Assembly: GCA_020638905.1 (NCBI GenBank)
Contig: JACKHP010000014.1
Location: 1 to 64,000 of the forward strand
Origin: Planctomycetota bacterium
GTDB lineage: Bacteria > Planctomycetota > B15-G4
DNA: 64,000 bases
Direction: 5' to 3'
Under the pieces are notes generated by a model. That model had not been told where the DNA came from and did no database searches. It was given only the letters and a program-made list of their open reading frames with translations. The number at the start of each line of letters is the position of its first letter. Within the stretch, counting starts at the first letter, position 1. Made by a program: the position numbers and the translations under genes. Below are positions 54,768-62,885 of the stretch, piece after piece.

Positions 54768-55738
54768 GACGACGAGACTCCGGGGGGGACGGGGACGGGG
54801 GACACGACGGCGCCGCAGAGCCGCGCACCGGCCGGCACGTGCGCGCCGGGCATGACGAGGCAGCGTTCGAGGCGCGCGTGGGACGACACGACCGCGCCCG
54901 CTCCGACGGTGGTCCCGTCGAGCAGCTCGGCGTCGCGGGCCACGCGCGCGCCGTCGGCCACGAGTGCGGGTCCGTCCAGCAGGCGACCGCCGCGGGCCAG
55001 GAGTTCCGGGTGGACGGGCAGCTCCCCGGCCAGCGCGCGGGCCTGGGCGTCGAGCAGCGCGCGCGGCGTCCCCGTCTCGGCCCACGTCCCGGGGTGGAGG
55101 TATCCGGCGCAGCGCGCGCCGCGCTCCAGCAGCGGCAGGTAGCCGTCGCGCACCAGGCAGGCGGGCCGGTCGTGGGGCAGCGCCTCGACGAAGGCGCGCT
55201 CGACGAGGTGCACCGAGGCATTCACGTGGCGCGTGACGCCCGGCCGCCCGACTCGACCGACGATGTCTGTCAGCAGGCCCTCGGGGTCGCACTCGACCGC
55301 TCCGAAGACGTCGGGGTCGGCGTCATCGCTCAGCGCCATCGTGGCGATCGCGCCGGACGCCGCGTGCGTCCGGGCCAGCGCGGGCAGGTCGACCTCGGTC
55401 ACCACGTCGCCGGCCAGCGCGAGCAGCGGTCCGTCGTCGAGTCGACGCGCTGCGTGCGCGAGACCGCCGCCGGTGCCGAGCAGATCGCGTTCGACGACGA
55501 CCTCGAGCCGCAGTCCGGACACCGGCTCGGACGCGGCGAACGCGACGAGCAGTTCGGCGCGGTGCCACGCGTTGAGCACCACGCGCTCGACGCCCGCGCG
55601 GCGCAGCCGGTCGAGCGTGTGCAGCAGCAACGGCAGGTTGAGGAACGGGACCAGCGGCTTCGGCAGTGCGTCGGTGAGCGGACGCAGCCGACGTCCCTCG
55701 CCGGCGGCCAGCACCACGGCCTGCCGCGGGACGTTCAC
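54764..55738 (-). CDS. murU: Sugar-1-phosphate nucleotidyltransferase, MurU-like
   Basis: A 324-residue nucleotidyltransferase. The N-terminal Rossmann-like domain begins QAVVLAAGEGRRLRPLTDALPKPLVPFLN (the G-x-G-x-R-x13-K site), with RVVLNAWHRAELL and GTGGGLAHAARRL, and the metal site LALAGDVVTEVD. The LNAWHR stretch and the kinase partner fit MurU, which makes UDP-MurNAc from MurNAc-1-phosphate in peptidoglycan recycling. A left-handed beta-helix-like C-terminus (about 60-90 residues) makes it longer than Pseudomonas MurU, so a GDP-mannose-type pyrophosphorylase is the alternative. GTG start; its start overlaps the kinase stop (GTGA). Confidence 0.72.
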   Translation of the reverse strand: MNVPRQAVVLAAGEGRRLRPLTDALPKPLVPFLNLPLLLHTLDRLRRAGVERVVLNAWHRAELLVAFAASEPVSGLRLEVVVERDLLGTGGGLAHAARRLDDGPLLALAGDVVTEVDLPALARTHAASGAIATMALSDDADPDVFGAVECDPEGLLTDIVGRVGRPGVTRHVNASVHLVERAFVEALPHDRPACLVRDGYLPLLERGARCAGYLHPGTWAETGTPRALLDAQARALAGELPVHPELLARGGRLLDGPALVADGARVARDAELLDGTTVGAGAVVSSHARLERCLVMPGAHVPAGARLCGAVVSPVPVPPGVSSS

Positions 55739-56649
55739 GCGCCGGCTGCCGCGGCCGGCGGCTCGACCGCGAGCGACGCGAACGCCAGGTCGAGCATCGG
55801 GAAGGGCAGCGTGTCGCGCTTGATCATGCGGCGCGCGCTGCGCGCGGCGGGCGCGATCCAGCGGCGCCAGGGCCCGCCCTTGTCGCCGTACGTCCCGATC
55901 GCCTTCGCCAGCCGCTGGACGGCCACCGTCGACGTGCCCTCGGCGTCGCCGGCGATGCGGTCACGGATCGCGTCCGGCAGCGCGACGTACGGGTCGTAGG
56001 CCAACGAGACGCGGTCGTACGGCAGCGGCCCGGGCAGCGCGTCCTGGTGGTCGAGCACGCGCAGGCGTCCCTCGTGGAGCATGAGGTTGCGCGCGTGGTA
56101 GTCACGATGGCAGAGCACGACCGGCAGGGCGGCGCAGGCCTCGGCCAGCGCGTCGAGTTCGGCCGCCAGCGCCGGGCCGGGCCCTTCGTGCAGACCCAGG
56201 CCGCGGGTGGCGAACTGGTGCAGCTCCTCGCGCATCCGGCGCCGGTCGAGCGGGGGCCTCGGCGAGGTGTCGAGGGTCAGCGGACGCAGCCGGTCGAGCA
56301 ACGCGACCGCCTCGCTGTACGCCGGGGCCACGTTGTCGCCGCGACCGCGCGCGCCGGCGAGCGAGACGTCGCCGAGGTCCTCCTGGAGGATCCAGCCCTG
56401 CTCGAGGTTCACCCGGAAGAGCTGCGGGACGGGGATGCCGGCGGCGCCCAGCCGCTCGGTGGCGCGCGCCACGCGGCGCACCTCGGCCGGGCGCGTCCCC
56501 GAGGCGAACAGCATGAGCACGGCGCTGGGCGCTGGCGCCCCGCGCGGCGCGACGAGCCGGGCGTAGCGGCGCGCCGAGGCCTCGGCCGGCAGCCAGGCCA
56601 GCGAGCGCGCGGCGAGATCGGGATGCGACGGCAGGTCGTGACTGGCCAT
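55735..56649 (-). CDS. amgK: Aminoglycoside-phosphotransferase-fold sugar kinase, AmgK-like
   Basis: A 304-residue kinase of the APH fold. It has a small N-lobe with SARRYARLV and VLMLFASG, the EDLGDVSL hinge, the catalytic loop VLCHRDYHARNLML (H-x-D-x5-N) and the DFG-equivalent LDHQDAL. This order, and the H-R-D-Y-H-x-R-N form, are typical of AmgK, which phosphorylates MurNAc and GlcNAc at C1. The coupled MurU-like gene downstream supports this role in cell-wall recycling. The ATG at 56649 lies 7 bases after a TAGACT hexamer, so its mRNA may be leaderless. It is divergent from the HEAT/vWA gene. Confidence 0.78.
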   Translation of the reverse strand: MASHDLPSHPDLAARSLAWLPAEASARRYARLVAPRGAPAPSAVLMLFASGTRPAEVRRVARATERLGAAGIPVPQLFRVNLEQGWILQEDLGDVSLAGARGRGDNVAPAYSEAVALLDRLRPLTLDTSPRPPLDRRRMREELHQFATRGLGLHEGPGPALAAELDALAEACAALPVVLCHRDYHARNLMLHEGRLRVLDHQDALPGPLPYDRVSLAYDPYVALPDAIRDRIAGDAEGTSTVAVQRLAKAIGTYGDKGGPWRRWIAPAARSARRMIKRDTLPFPMLDLAFASLAVEPPAAAAGA

Positions 56650-56656
56650 GGGCGGC

Positions 56657-56662
56657 AGTCTA
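56657..56662 (-). promoter_or_regulatory. -10-like TAGACT before the amgK-like gene
   Basis: On the minus strand, GATAGACT precedes the ATG so that the TAGACT hexamer ends 7 bases before it. The same GATAGACT octamer occurs before the divergent HEAT/vWA gene. A start at the normal distance would fall at or one base before the ATG, implying a leaderless mRNA. No good -35 is seen. Confidence 0.38.
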
Positions 56663-56738
56663 TCGGTCGCGGGAGGCGTTTTCGCCCGTCCGTCGGAGAG
56701 GGCGCGCGGGGCGTCCGGAACGTCCGTCGGACACCTGA

Positions 56739-56744
56739 TAGACT
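56739..56744 (+). promoter_or_regulatory. -10-like TAGACT before the HEAT/vWA gene
   Basis: TAGACT, in the same GATAGACT octamer as the divergent promoter, ends 8 bases before the ATG at 56753. A start at normal spacing would give a leaderless or nearly leaderless mRNA. No strong -35 is visible. Confidence 0.38.
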
Positions 56745-56752
56745 CGGAAGCC

Positions 56753-58303
56753 ATGAACCTCGCGATGCTGCTGCTCTCGCTGTTCGCCCTGTTCCCGGTC
56801 GCCGGCGACGAGGACGCGGCCCTGGTGGCCGAGTTCAAGAAGTTCTACGGCAACAAGGACAACACGCCGACGATGCGCCGCGAGGCGGTGCTCACGGTGT
56901 CGGGCACGAACTCCCTGGGCGCCGTGCAGGCCCTCACGCTGGCCCTCGAGGACGACGAGTTCATCGTGCGTGCGGCAGCCGTCGACGCCCTGGCCGCCAC
57001 GAAGAACGAGGCCGGCGCGCGCTGGCTGCTCGACTCGGTGCTGCTCGACCGCAAGGCCTCGAAGAACACGCGTCTGGTCGCCGGCGTGGCCGAGGCGATG
57101 GGGGGCATGGGGCAGCCGTTCGTGCTCGGTCCGCTGCTCGACCTGCTGGAACACAGGGACCTCGAGGTGCGTCTGGGAGCCATCGCCGGGCTGGGGCGGC
57201 TGAAGGACGCGCAGGCCTGCGAGCACCTCGTCCCGCTCGCGACCGACGCCGAGCCCTCGGTGGCCATCTCCGCGCTCGACGCGCTCGTGTCGATCGGCGA
57301 CGCCCCGGCCGCGCAGCCTGCGGTGCTGGCCGCGCTCGCGTCCGAGAACAAATCGGTGCGGCTGAAGGCGATCTCGGCCGTGTTGTCGCTGCGGCTCAAG
57401 GACGGCATCCGTCCGCTGATCATGATGCTCGACAACGACCCCGACCCGCGCGTGAGCGAGGACGCCTTCGAGGTGCTCACCACGCTCACGCTGCGCGCCT
57501 TCGGCGACACGACCGACGAATGGCTGTCGTGGTGGGACCGCACCGAGTCGGCCTGGAAGCTGCCCGATCTCGAGAAGATCGCCGAGGCCAAGAAGCGCAT
57601 CGCCGAGACGGGCGGCAAGTACGGCAAGGCCAAGAAGACCTTCCAGGACATCGAGACCAAGTCCGACAACATCCTGTTCGTGATCGACGTGAGCCAGAGC
57701 ATGTCGGAGCCGTTCGGCGACCCCGAGCGGCTCGAGCGCAGCGGCCGCAAGTACGCTTCGCTGCAGCGGCTCGAGATCGTCAAGGAAGAGCTGATCAACA
57801 CGATCGAGTCGCTGCCCGACAGCACGAACTTCAACGTGATCGCCTTCGCCACCGACGTGAAGGCCTGGAAGGGCAAGGCCACCAAGGCGAACATCCTGGC
57901 CAAGAGCGCGGCCAGCGACTGGGTGCGCAAGCTCACGCCGCAGGGCGGTTCGGGCGCGGCCTTCCGGGCGCGCATGGGACTCAACAGTCCGACCGCGTCC
58001 GACGGGCAGACGAACACCTACCTGGCGCTCATGACCGCCTTCGGCGAAGAGGTCGACAAGCGTCGCGACAGCGCGTTCGTGACCGATCCGAAGGATCCCA
58101 TCGACACCATCTTCTTCCTCACCGACGGCGAGCCGACGGTGGGCAAGACGGTCGACATGGGAGAGATCCGCGCGGAGGTGCGGCGCGTGAACGCCTTCCG
58201 CGGCGTCCAGCTGCACGTGATCTACGTGGGTGCCTTCGGCGGCAAGGACTTCAAGGGCCTGGCCGAGGAGAACGGCGGGGTCTTCGTGAGCGTCGGCGGC
58301 TGA
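56753..58303 (+). CDS. Exported HEAT-repeat and von Willebrand A domain protein
   Basis: A 516-residue protein. A hydrophobic N-terminus (residues 1-18, LAMLLLSLFALFPVAG) acts as signal peptide. Residues about 30-260 are HEAT repeats (IVRAAAVDALAATKNEAGAR, VRLGAIAGLGRLKDAQACEH, VRLKAISAVLSLRLKDGIRP). Residues about 300-516 are a vWA domain with the MIDAS motif D-x-S-x-S in FVIDVSQSMS, the second metal residue region in NVIAFATDV, and the D of FFLTDGEPTVGK. HEAT/vWA proteins are frequent in planctomycetes, probably as periplasmic protein-binding scaffolds; the partner is unknown. The ATG at 56753 is chosen because it starts the signal peptide. Confidence 0.84.
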   Translation: MNLAMLLLSLFALFPVAGDEDAALVAEFKKFYGNKDNTPTMRREAVLTVSGTNSLGAVQALTLALEDDEFIVRAAAVDALAATKNEAGARWLLDSVLLDRKASKNTRLVAGVAEAMGGMGQPFVLGPLLDLLEHRDLEVRLGAIAGLGRLKDAQACEHLVPLATDAEPSVAISALDALVSIGDAPAAQPAVLAALASENKSVRLKAISAVLSLRLKDGIRPLIMMLDNDPDPRVSEDAFEVLTTLTLRAFGDTTDEWLSWWDRTESAWKLPDLEKIAEAKKRIAETGGKYGKAKKTFQDIETKSDNILFVIDVSQSMSEPFGDPERLERSGRKYASLQRLEIVKEELINTIESLPDSTNFNVIAFATDVKAWKGKATKANILAKSAASDWVRKLTPQGGSGAAFRARMGLNSPTASDGQTNTYLALMTAFGEEVDKRRDSAFVTDPKDPIDTIFFLTDGEPTVGKTVDMGEIRAEVRRVNAFRGVQLHVIYVGAFGGKDFKGLAEENGGVFVSVGG

Positions 58304-58366
58304 GCGCAAGCGACGATTCGCGCCGTCCCGAAGGCGCGGCTCGCACCGCCCGGCGACGCGAGAGAG

Positions 58367-58443
<77 letters not shown>

Positions 58444-58591
58444 ACGTCACGCGGCTCCCCGGGAGAGGGTCGGGAACGACGGAACCGCGAGGGGAGGATC
58501 ATGCCGTCCGGCGGGCGGGTTCGCAAGCCCGGGCAGGGTGCCCTGCACGACTCGTGCGCATCCGTCTCGTGCGGGGGGCGTGGACCCGTTC

Positions 58592-59608
58592 TCAGCCGAC
58601 GGACGTGGCGGCCGGGGTCCTCGGGCGCAGCAGGAAGCCGAGGCCGCCCAGCACGAGGATGAAGCCGAACACGAGCACGTGCGAGACGACGCCCGACACG
58701 CCGGCGGCTTCGGCGTCGACCCCGGCGAAGACGTAGCCGGCCGTCCAGCCGGCCTCCCAGGCGCCCACGCCGCCGAGCGTGTTGACCGGCAGGATCGACG
58801 TGAGGTGCAGCCCGGTGGCGCCCACGAGGTGGGTCGGGACGTCGATGGCGGCGAGGGCGCGTCCCACCGGATCATCGCCGCCGGCGGCGCGCAGGATCGC
58901 GAAGAGTGAGGCGTAGGTGAAGGCCCAGGCCAGCAGCGAGAGCAGCCCGGCCACCAGCAGACGGCCGCGCGAGAGCGCCACGAGGTGTCCGGCCGCCTGG
59001 GCCAGGAACGCGGACACGCGCCCGCGCAGCCCGCCCACCGCGGCCGCGTGCGAGAGCGCGTGCTCGCCGCCGAGCCAGCGCAGCGCGAGCGCCGCGAGCG
59101 GCCGCACGAGCAGCAGCCCGACCAGGAGCGCTCCCAGGATCGCCGCGGCCTGCACGCCGACGCGGTGCGGGCCGGTGTCGGTGTGCGCGGTGGCCAGTCC
59201 GATCAGCATGAACGTGGCCACGCTGCCCAGGTCGAGCACACGCGCCACGACGAGCGCCGCCGCGCCCTCGGCCAGGCTGCGTCCGGCCTCGGTGCGCAGC
59301 ATCCAGGGCAGCGAGATCTCGCCGGAGCGCAGCGGCAGGACCAGGTTGAGCAGGTTGTGCCGGGCCGAGATCGAGACCAGGTGCGGCAGGCTGGCGCGCA
59401 TGCCGGGCAGCAGCACGGCGAAGCGCAGCGCGCGTCCCACGTACACCCCGATGTACAGCAGGAAGGCCAGCGCCACGAGGGTCGGCGAGAGCACCGCCAG
59501 ACGGTCGCCGACGCGCGTCGCCAGCTCGCCCAGGTCGAGATCGAGCAGCGCGAGCAAAACCGCCACCAGCACGGCCGTGGCGAGCAGGGCGAGCAGCGCG
59601 CGCTTCAA
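58592..59608 (-). CDS. Lysylphosphatidylglycerol-synthase-type (UPF0104/YbhN) membrane protein
   Basis: A 338-residue polytopic protein with about eight helices, of the flippase-like family related to the N-terminal half of MprF and to AglD. Visible family features are LVALAFLLYIGVYVGRALRF, ISARHNLLNLVLPLRSGEIS (the N-x-x-L-P-x-R-x-G-E motif), and TSILPVNTLGGVGAWEAGW. It probably moves or senses a lipid-linked molecule. A TTG at 59608 overlaps the stop of the methyltransferase gene (TTGA), which settles the start; there is no ATG near it. Confidence 0.84.
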   Translation of the reverse strand: MKRALLALLATAVLVAVLLALLDLDLGELATRVGDRLAVLSPTLVALAFLLYIGVYVGRALRFAVLLPGMRASLPHLVSISARHNLLNLVLPLRSGEISLPWMLRTEAGRSLAEGAAALVVARVLDLGSVATFMLIGLATAHTDTGPHRVGVQAAAILGALLVGLLLVRPLAALALRWLGGEHALSHAAAVGGLRGRVSAFLAQAAGHLVALSRGRLLVAGLLSLLAWAFTYASLFAILRAAGGDDPVGRALAAIDVPTHLVGATGLHLTSILPVNTLGGVGAWEAGWTAGYVFAGVDAEAAGVSGVVSHVLVFGFILVLGGLGFLLRPRTPAATSVG

Positions 59609-60399
59609 GGGACGGGTCGCGCCTCGAGCATCGCGTACCAGCTCTGGTTGCGCAGCAGCGGGACGCGCGCCAGCAACCGGTCGAGCGCGCGCAGTCCGGC
59701 GCCGAGCGCCGACGCGAGGCCCGCCGGGAGGTGCTTGAGCACGGGCACCAGGTCGGGGTTGTCGCACAGCGGATAGGCCAGGAAGCCGAAGCGCTCCTCG
59801 CGCACCACGCTCAGGCCCGCGCGGGCCAGCAGCTCGCGCAGTTGCGCCCGCGTGTACGCGCGGTCGATGGTGTGGATGCGTCCGAAGCTGGGACGCCGGC
59901 GCACCCAGGCGCGTGCCAGCCGCGTGAGCACGTTGTCGTTGGCCGGCTCGCCCAGCACGAGCGAGCCGCCGGGCTTGAGCACGCGTCGCATCTCGCGCAG
60001 CACGGCGACCTCGTCGTCCATGTGGTGCAGCGCCGAGCGGCACAGGACCACGTCGCAGCTCGCGTCGCGCAACGGCAGCTGCGTCATGTCGCCGCGCAGC
60101 AGGATGACCGCACCGCGCGCCGTCGGACCGGCGACGTAGCCGTCGAGCATCTCCTGGCTCGAGTCGAGGCCGACCACGCGCGCGAAGCGTCCCGCCAGGC
60201 GGTCGAGCAGGATGCCGGTGCCACAGCCCAGGTCGACCGCGAGGCCGTCGTCGTCGGCCGGGGTCATGCCCAGCAGCAGGTCGTTGCGCTCCTGCTGGAA
60301 GGCCTCGGAGAAGGCGTAGCCCGACCGACGGCGGTACATGTCCGCCACCTGGCGGTGCATCTCGATCTGCTCGCGCCGATGTTCGGTGAGGCCCGACAT
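59605..60399 (-). CDS. Class I SAM-dependent methyltransferase
   Basis: A 264-residue methyltransferase of the UbiE/Methyltransf_11 type. Motif I is AVDLGCGTGILLDRLAG, motif II is VVGLDSSQEML, the post-I acidic stretch is LRGDMTQLPLRDASCDVVLC, and motif III is LHHMDDEVAVLREMRRVLKPGG. The C-terminal 90 residues are variable. The substrate is unknown; coupling to the flippase-like gene (TTGA overlap) suggests a lipid- or lipid-linked sugar. A CAGACT hexamer ends 6 bases before the ATG, again pointing to a leaderless message. Confidence 0.85.
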   Translation of the reverse strand: MSGLTEHRREQIEMHRQVADMYRRRSGYAFSEAFQQERNDLLLGMTPADDDGLAVDLGCGTGILLDRLAGRFARVVGLDSSQEMLDGYVAGPTARGAVILLRGDMTQLPLRDASCDVVLCRSALHHMDDEVAVLREMRRVLKPGGSLVLGEPANDNVLTRLARAWVRRRPSFGRIHTIDRAYTRAQLRELLARAGLSVVREERFGFLAYPLCDNPDLVPVLKHLPAGLASALGAGLRALDRLLARVPLLRNQSWYAMLEARPVP

Positions 60400-60484
60400 G
60401 GGGTCAGTCTGTCACACGTGCGCACCCCCGCCAACCGCGCGTCGCGGTGGCACCGGACCGTGTCCCGGGTCAGAATGACCCGAC

Positions 60485-62671
60485 GTGGATCCGCCTCCCC
60501 CCAGTCCGCTGCGGCGGGCGCTCGTCGCCCTCGCCCTGCTCGTGCCGCTCGTGGTCGATCCGCACGAGGCGGACACGCTCGTCTTCAAGCAGCTCGCCTT
60601 GGCGGCGGCGGGCCTGCTGGTCTTCGGCTTCGACGCCCTGGGCACGCTGCTCGCAGGACGTCCCTGGCTGCGCGCGTCGGGCTTCGAGCGTCTGCTCGTA
60701 CTGCTCGCCACGTGGGGCGCGATCTCGCTGACCTGGGCCGACAACCCGCTCATCGGACTGCCGTGGCTGGCGGCGCTGCTGGGCATGGCGGGCGTCTCGC
60801 GCGGCCTCCGCTCGGTGGTGCGCGGCGCGGGAGACCTGCGCCGCTGGACGTCCGCGCTCGTGGTCGTGGGCGTGATCGTCTTCGCCGTCGACGGCACGCC
60901 GGTCGTGCACGGTTTCACCGAGCTCTCGGAGAGCAACCGCAAGTACGCGTCGTGGCTGTTCCGGCACAACAACATGGCGGCCAACTACGCGGCTATCCTG
61001 GTGCCGCTCGGCGCGGCGCTCGTGCTGGCCGCCGAGCAGCTCCGCAAGCGCCTGTTGTGGACGCTCGCGGTGGTCGCGCTGCTCGTGTACCTCGTGCTGC
61101 TCGGGAGCCGCGCGGGCCTGGCCGCGGCGGCTCTCGGTGGCGCCGTGTTCGGATTGCTCGTGGCGCTGCGCCGCACGACCGGCGGCCTGCCGGCGCCCGG
61201 CAGGCGCGCGGCCGTGGTGCTGGGCGCGTTCGTGGCGGCCGGCGCCGTGGTTCCGCTCTCCGAGACGGTGCGCGGGTTCCTCAAGGCCCGTTTCTACGAC
61301 GGCGTGCACGTGCTCGAGGGACTGGGGCTGGGCGACTTCCACGACGCGGTGTTCCGCAGCACGCTCTTCCGCAAGGCGGTCGAGATGGCCTCGGAGCAAC
61401 CGTTGCGCGGTGTGGGCGCGGGCAACTTCCCCGTGGTCTATCCGCGCTACGAGCCGCTGCTGACGGTCAAGCCCCACGCGCACAACGACCTGCTGCAGGC
61501 CTTCGCCGAACTCGGGCTGCCCGGCGTGCTCGTGCTGCTGTCGCTCTTCGCGCTGCTCGTGATCGTGCTGCTGCGCGCGGCCAGTCGCGCGCCGGACGAA
61601 CGGCGCTTCGTGTTGGCGGGGGGGATGCTCGGGTCGCTGGCGACGTTCGTGGTGTGCGGCTTCTTCGAGGTCCCGTTCACGGTCGCGTCGACGGCCTCGG
61701 TGCTGGCGCTCGTGGCCGGACTCGCGGCGAGACTCGAGCGTCCGGGCGACGCGCCCGAGACGGTGGTCGCCGACGGGCGCGGACGCGTCCTGGCCGCGGC
61801 GACGCTGGCGGTCTCGCTGGCCGGGCTGGTCCTCGTGGCGTGGCGCGCGCCGGCCTCGATGCTGCTGGCCGACGCGCAGGAGCACCTGGCGCGTTCGGCT
61901 GCCCTCGGCGCCGCCGCGGACGGCGTGGGCGCCTCCACCGAACGCCAGGCCGCGGTCGACGACCTGCGCCGCCTGGCCGCGCTGCCCACCGGCAATCCGC
62001 TGCCCTGGACCACCCTCGGTCGGATGTCGCTCGAGCAGGGCGACGCCGAGTCGGCGCTGCCGTGCTTCCAGCGTGCCCTCCAGCTCTGGCCGTACAGCGT
62101 CGAACTCATCCAGGACGAGGGCGAGGCGCTGCTCGACCTGGGCCGCCACGACGAGGCGCTCGAGCGCTTCCACCGCGCGGTGGCCACCAGCCCGGCGCGC
62201 AAGGATCCGCTCTTCCGGCTCGTGTTCGCGCTCTCCGAGGCGGGGCGCCGACGGGACGCGATCGACCTGCTCGAGCATCAGGTCCAGTCGCGCCCGGCCG
62301 ACGTGGCCGTCGACCTGATCATGATGCTCGCGAACCAGTGGCGCGAGGAGGCCGAAGGGCTGCCCGAGGGTCCCGAGCGCGTGCGCGCGTTCGTGGCGGC
62401 GCGCCACTTCTACGCGGTGGTGCTCGAGGACGGCGATCCGCAGCTCGTGGCCCTGGCCGAGCCGCACTTCCAGCACTGCACGCACGTGCTGCAGTCGTTG
62501 CCCGGCTCGCCCGACTCGTGGTGGAAGGCGGTCTACGAACCGTGGCTCGACGAGAACGGCTGGACGATGCCGCAGACCGCGTTGTGGACCGCGATGGACG
62601 CCACGGGGCGCAAGATCTACCCCGGCTGGGAAGAGTCGGCCGGCCCGCCGCTGCCGCGCGCGATGCGCTGA
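60485..62671 (+). CDS. O-antigen ligase-like polymerase with C-terminal TPR repeats
   Basis: A 728-residue protein. The first about 460 residues are a polytopic domain with about 12 helices, with the WaaL/Wzy_C signature region GVGAGNFPVVYPRYEP and KPHAHNDLLQAFAELGLPGVLVLL (the H-x-H-N-D stretch carries the conserved His and Asp). A final helix follows near residue 445. Residues about 480-680 are TPR-like helical repeats (GDAESALPCFQRALQLWPYS, ELIQDEGEALLDLGRHDEAL). Such Wzy_C-TPR fusions occur in protein O-glycosylating ligases (PglL-type) and in ligases of unknown acceptors. GTG start. It is divergent from the methyltransferase gene. Confidence 0.82.
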   Translation: MDPPPPSPLRRALVALALLVPLVVDPHEADTLVFKQLALAAAGLLVFGFDALGTLLAGRPWLRASGFERLLVLLATWGAISLTWADNPLIGLPWLAALLGMAGVSRGLRSVVRGAGDLRRWTSALVVVGVIVFAVDGTPVVHGFTELSESNRKYASWLFRHNNMAANYAAILVPLGAALVLAAEQLRKRLLWTLAVVALLVYLVLLGSRAGLAAAALGGAVFGLLVALRRTTGGLPAPGRRAAVVLGAFVAAGAVVPLSETVRGFLKARFYDGVHVLEGLGLGDFHDAVFRSTLFRKAVEMASEQPLRGVGAGNFPVVYPRYEPLLTVKPHAHNDLLQAFAELGLPGVLVLLSLFALLVIVLLRAASRAPDERRFVLAGGMLGSLATFVVCGFFEVPFTVASTASVLALVAGLAARLERPGDAPETVVADGRGRVLAAATLAVSLAGLVLVAWRAPASMLLADAQEHLARSAALGAAADGVGASTERQAAVDDLRRLAALPTGNPLPWTTLGRMSLEQGDAESALPCFQRALQLWPYSVELIQDEGEALLDLGRHDEALERFHRAVATSPARKDPLFRLVFALSEAGRRRDAIDLLEHQVQSRPADVAVDLIMMLANQWREEAEGLPEGPERVRAFVAARHFYAVVLEDGDPQLVALAEPHFQHCTHVLQSLPGSPDSWWKAVYEPWLDENGWTMPQTALWTAMDATGRKIYPGWEESAGPPLPRAMR

Positions 62672-62781
62672 AGCGCCCGTTCGGTCAGCCAGATCGCCCC
62701 TCGACACGTCGTGGGGACGGGTGCATCAAGTCACCCCGGGCGCGGCCCGAAGAGTCTTGTCTCTCCTCCTTCTTCTCGCGG

Positions 62782-62815
62782 CCCGGGCCCTCGGGGGAAA
62801 CCCCGAGGGCCCGGG
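62782..62815 (+). terminator. Perfect 15-bp hairpin before guaB
   Basis: A perfect 15-bp GC stem (62782-62796 with 62801-62815) closed by a GAAA tetraloop, followed by TTTCGGG. It is 110 bases after the O-antigen ligase-like stop and 70 bases before the guaB ATG. It may be the 3' end of the ligase gene, or an attenuator in the guaB leader. Confidence 0.65.
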
Positions 62816-62885
62816 TTTCGGGTCGGACGCGAAGGACGGCGGGCCGGCTGTTCCAAAGCTCGTGGCGATGTGGTCCAATCGCCCG

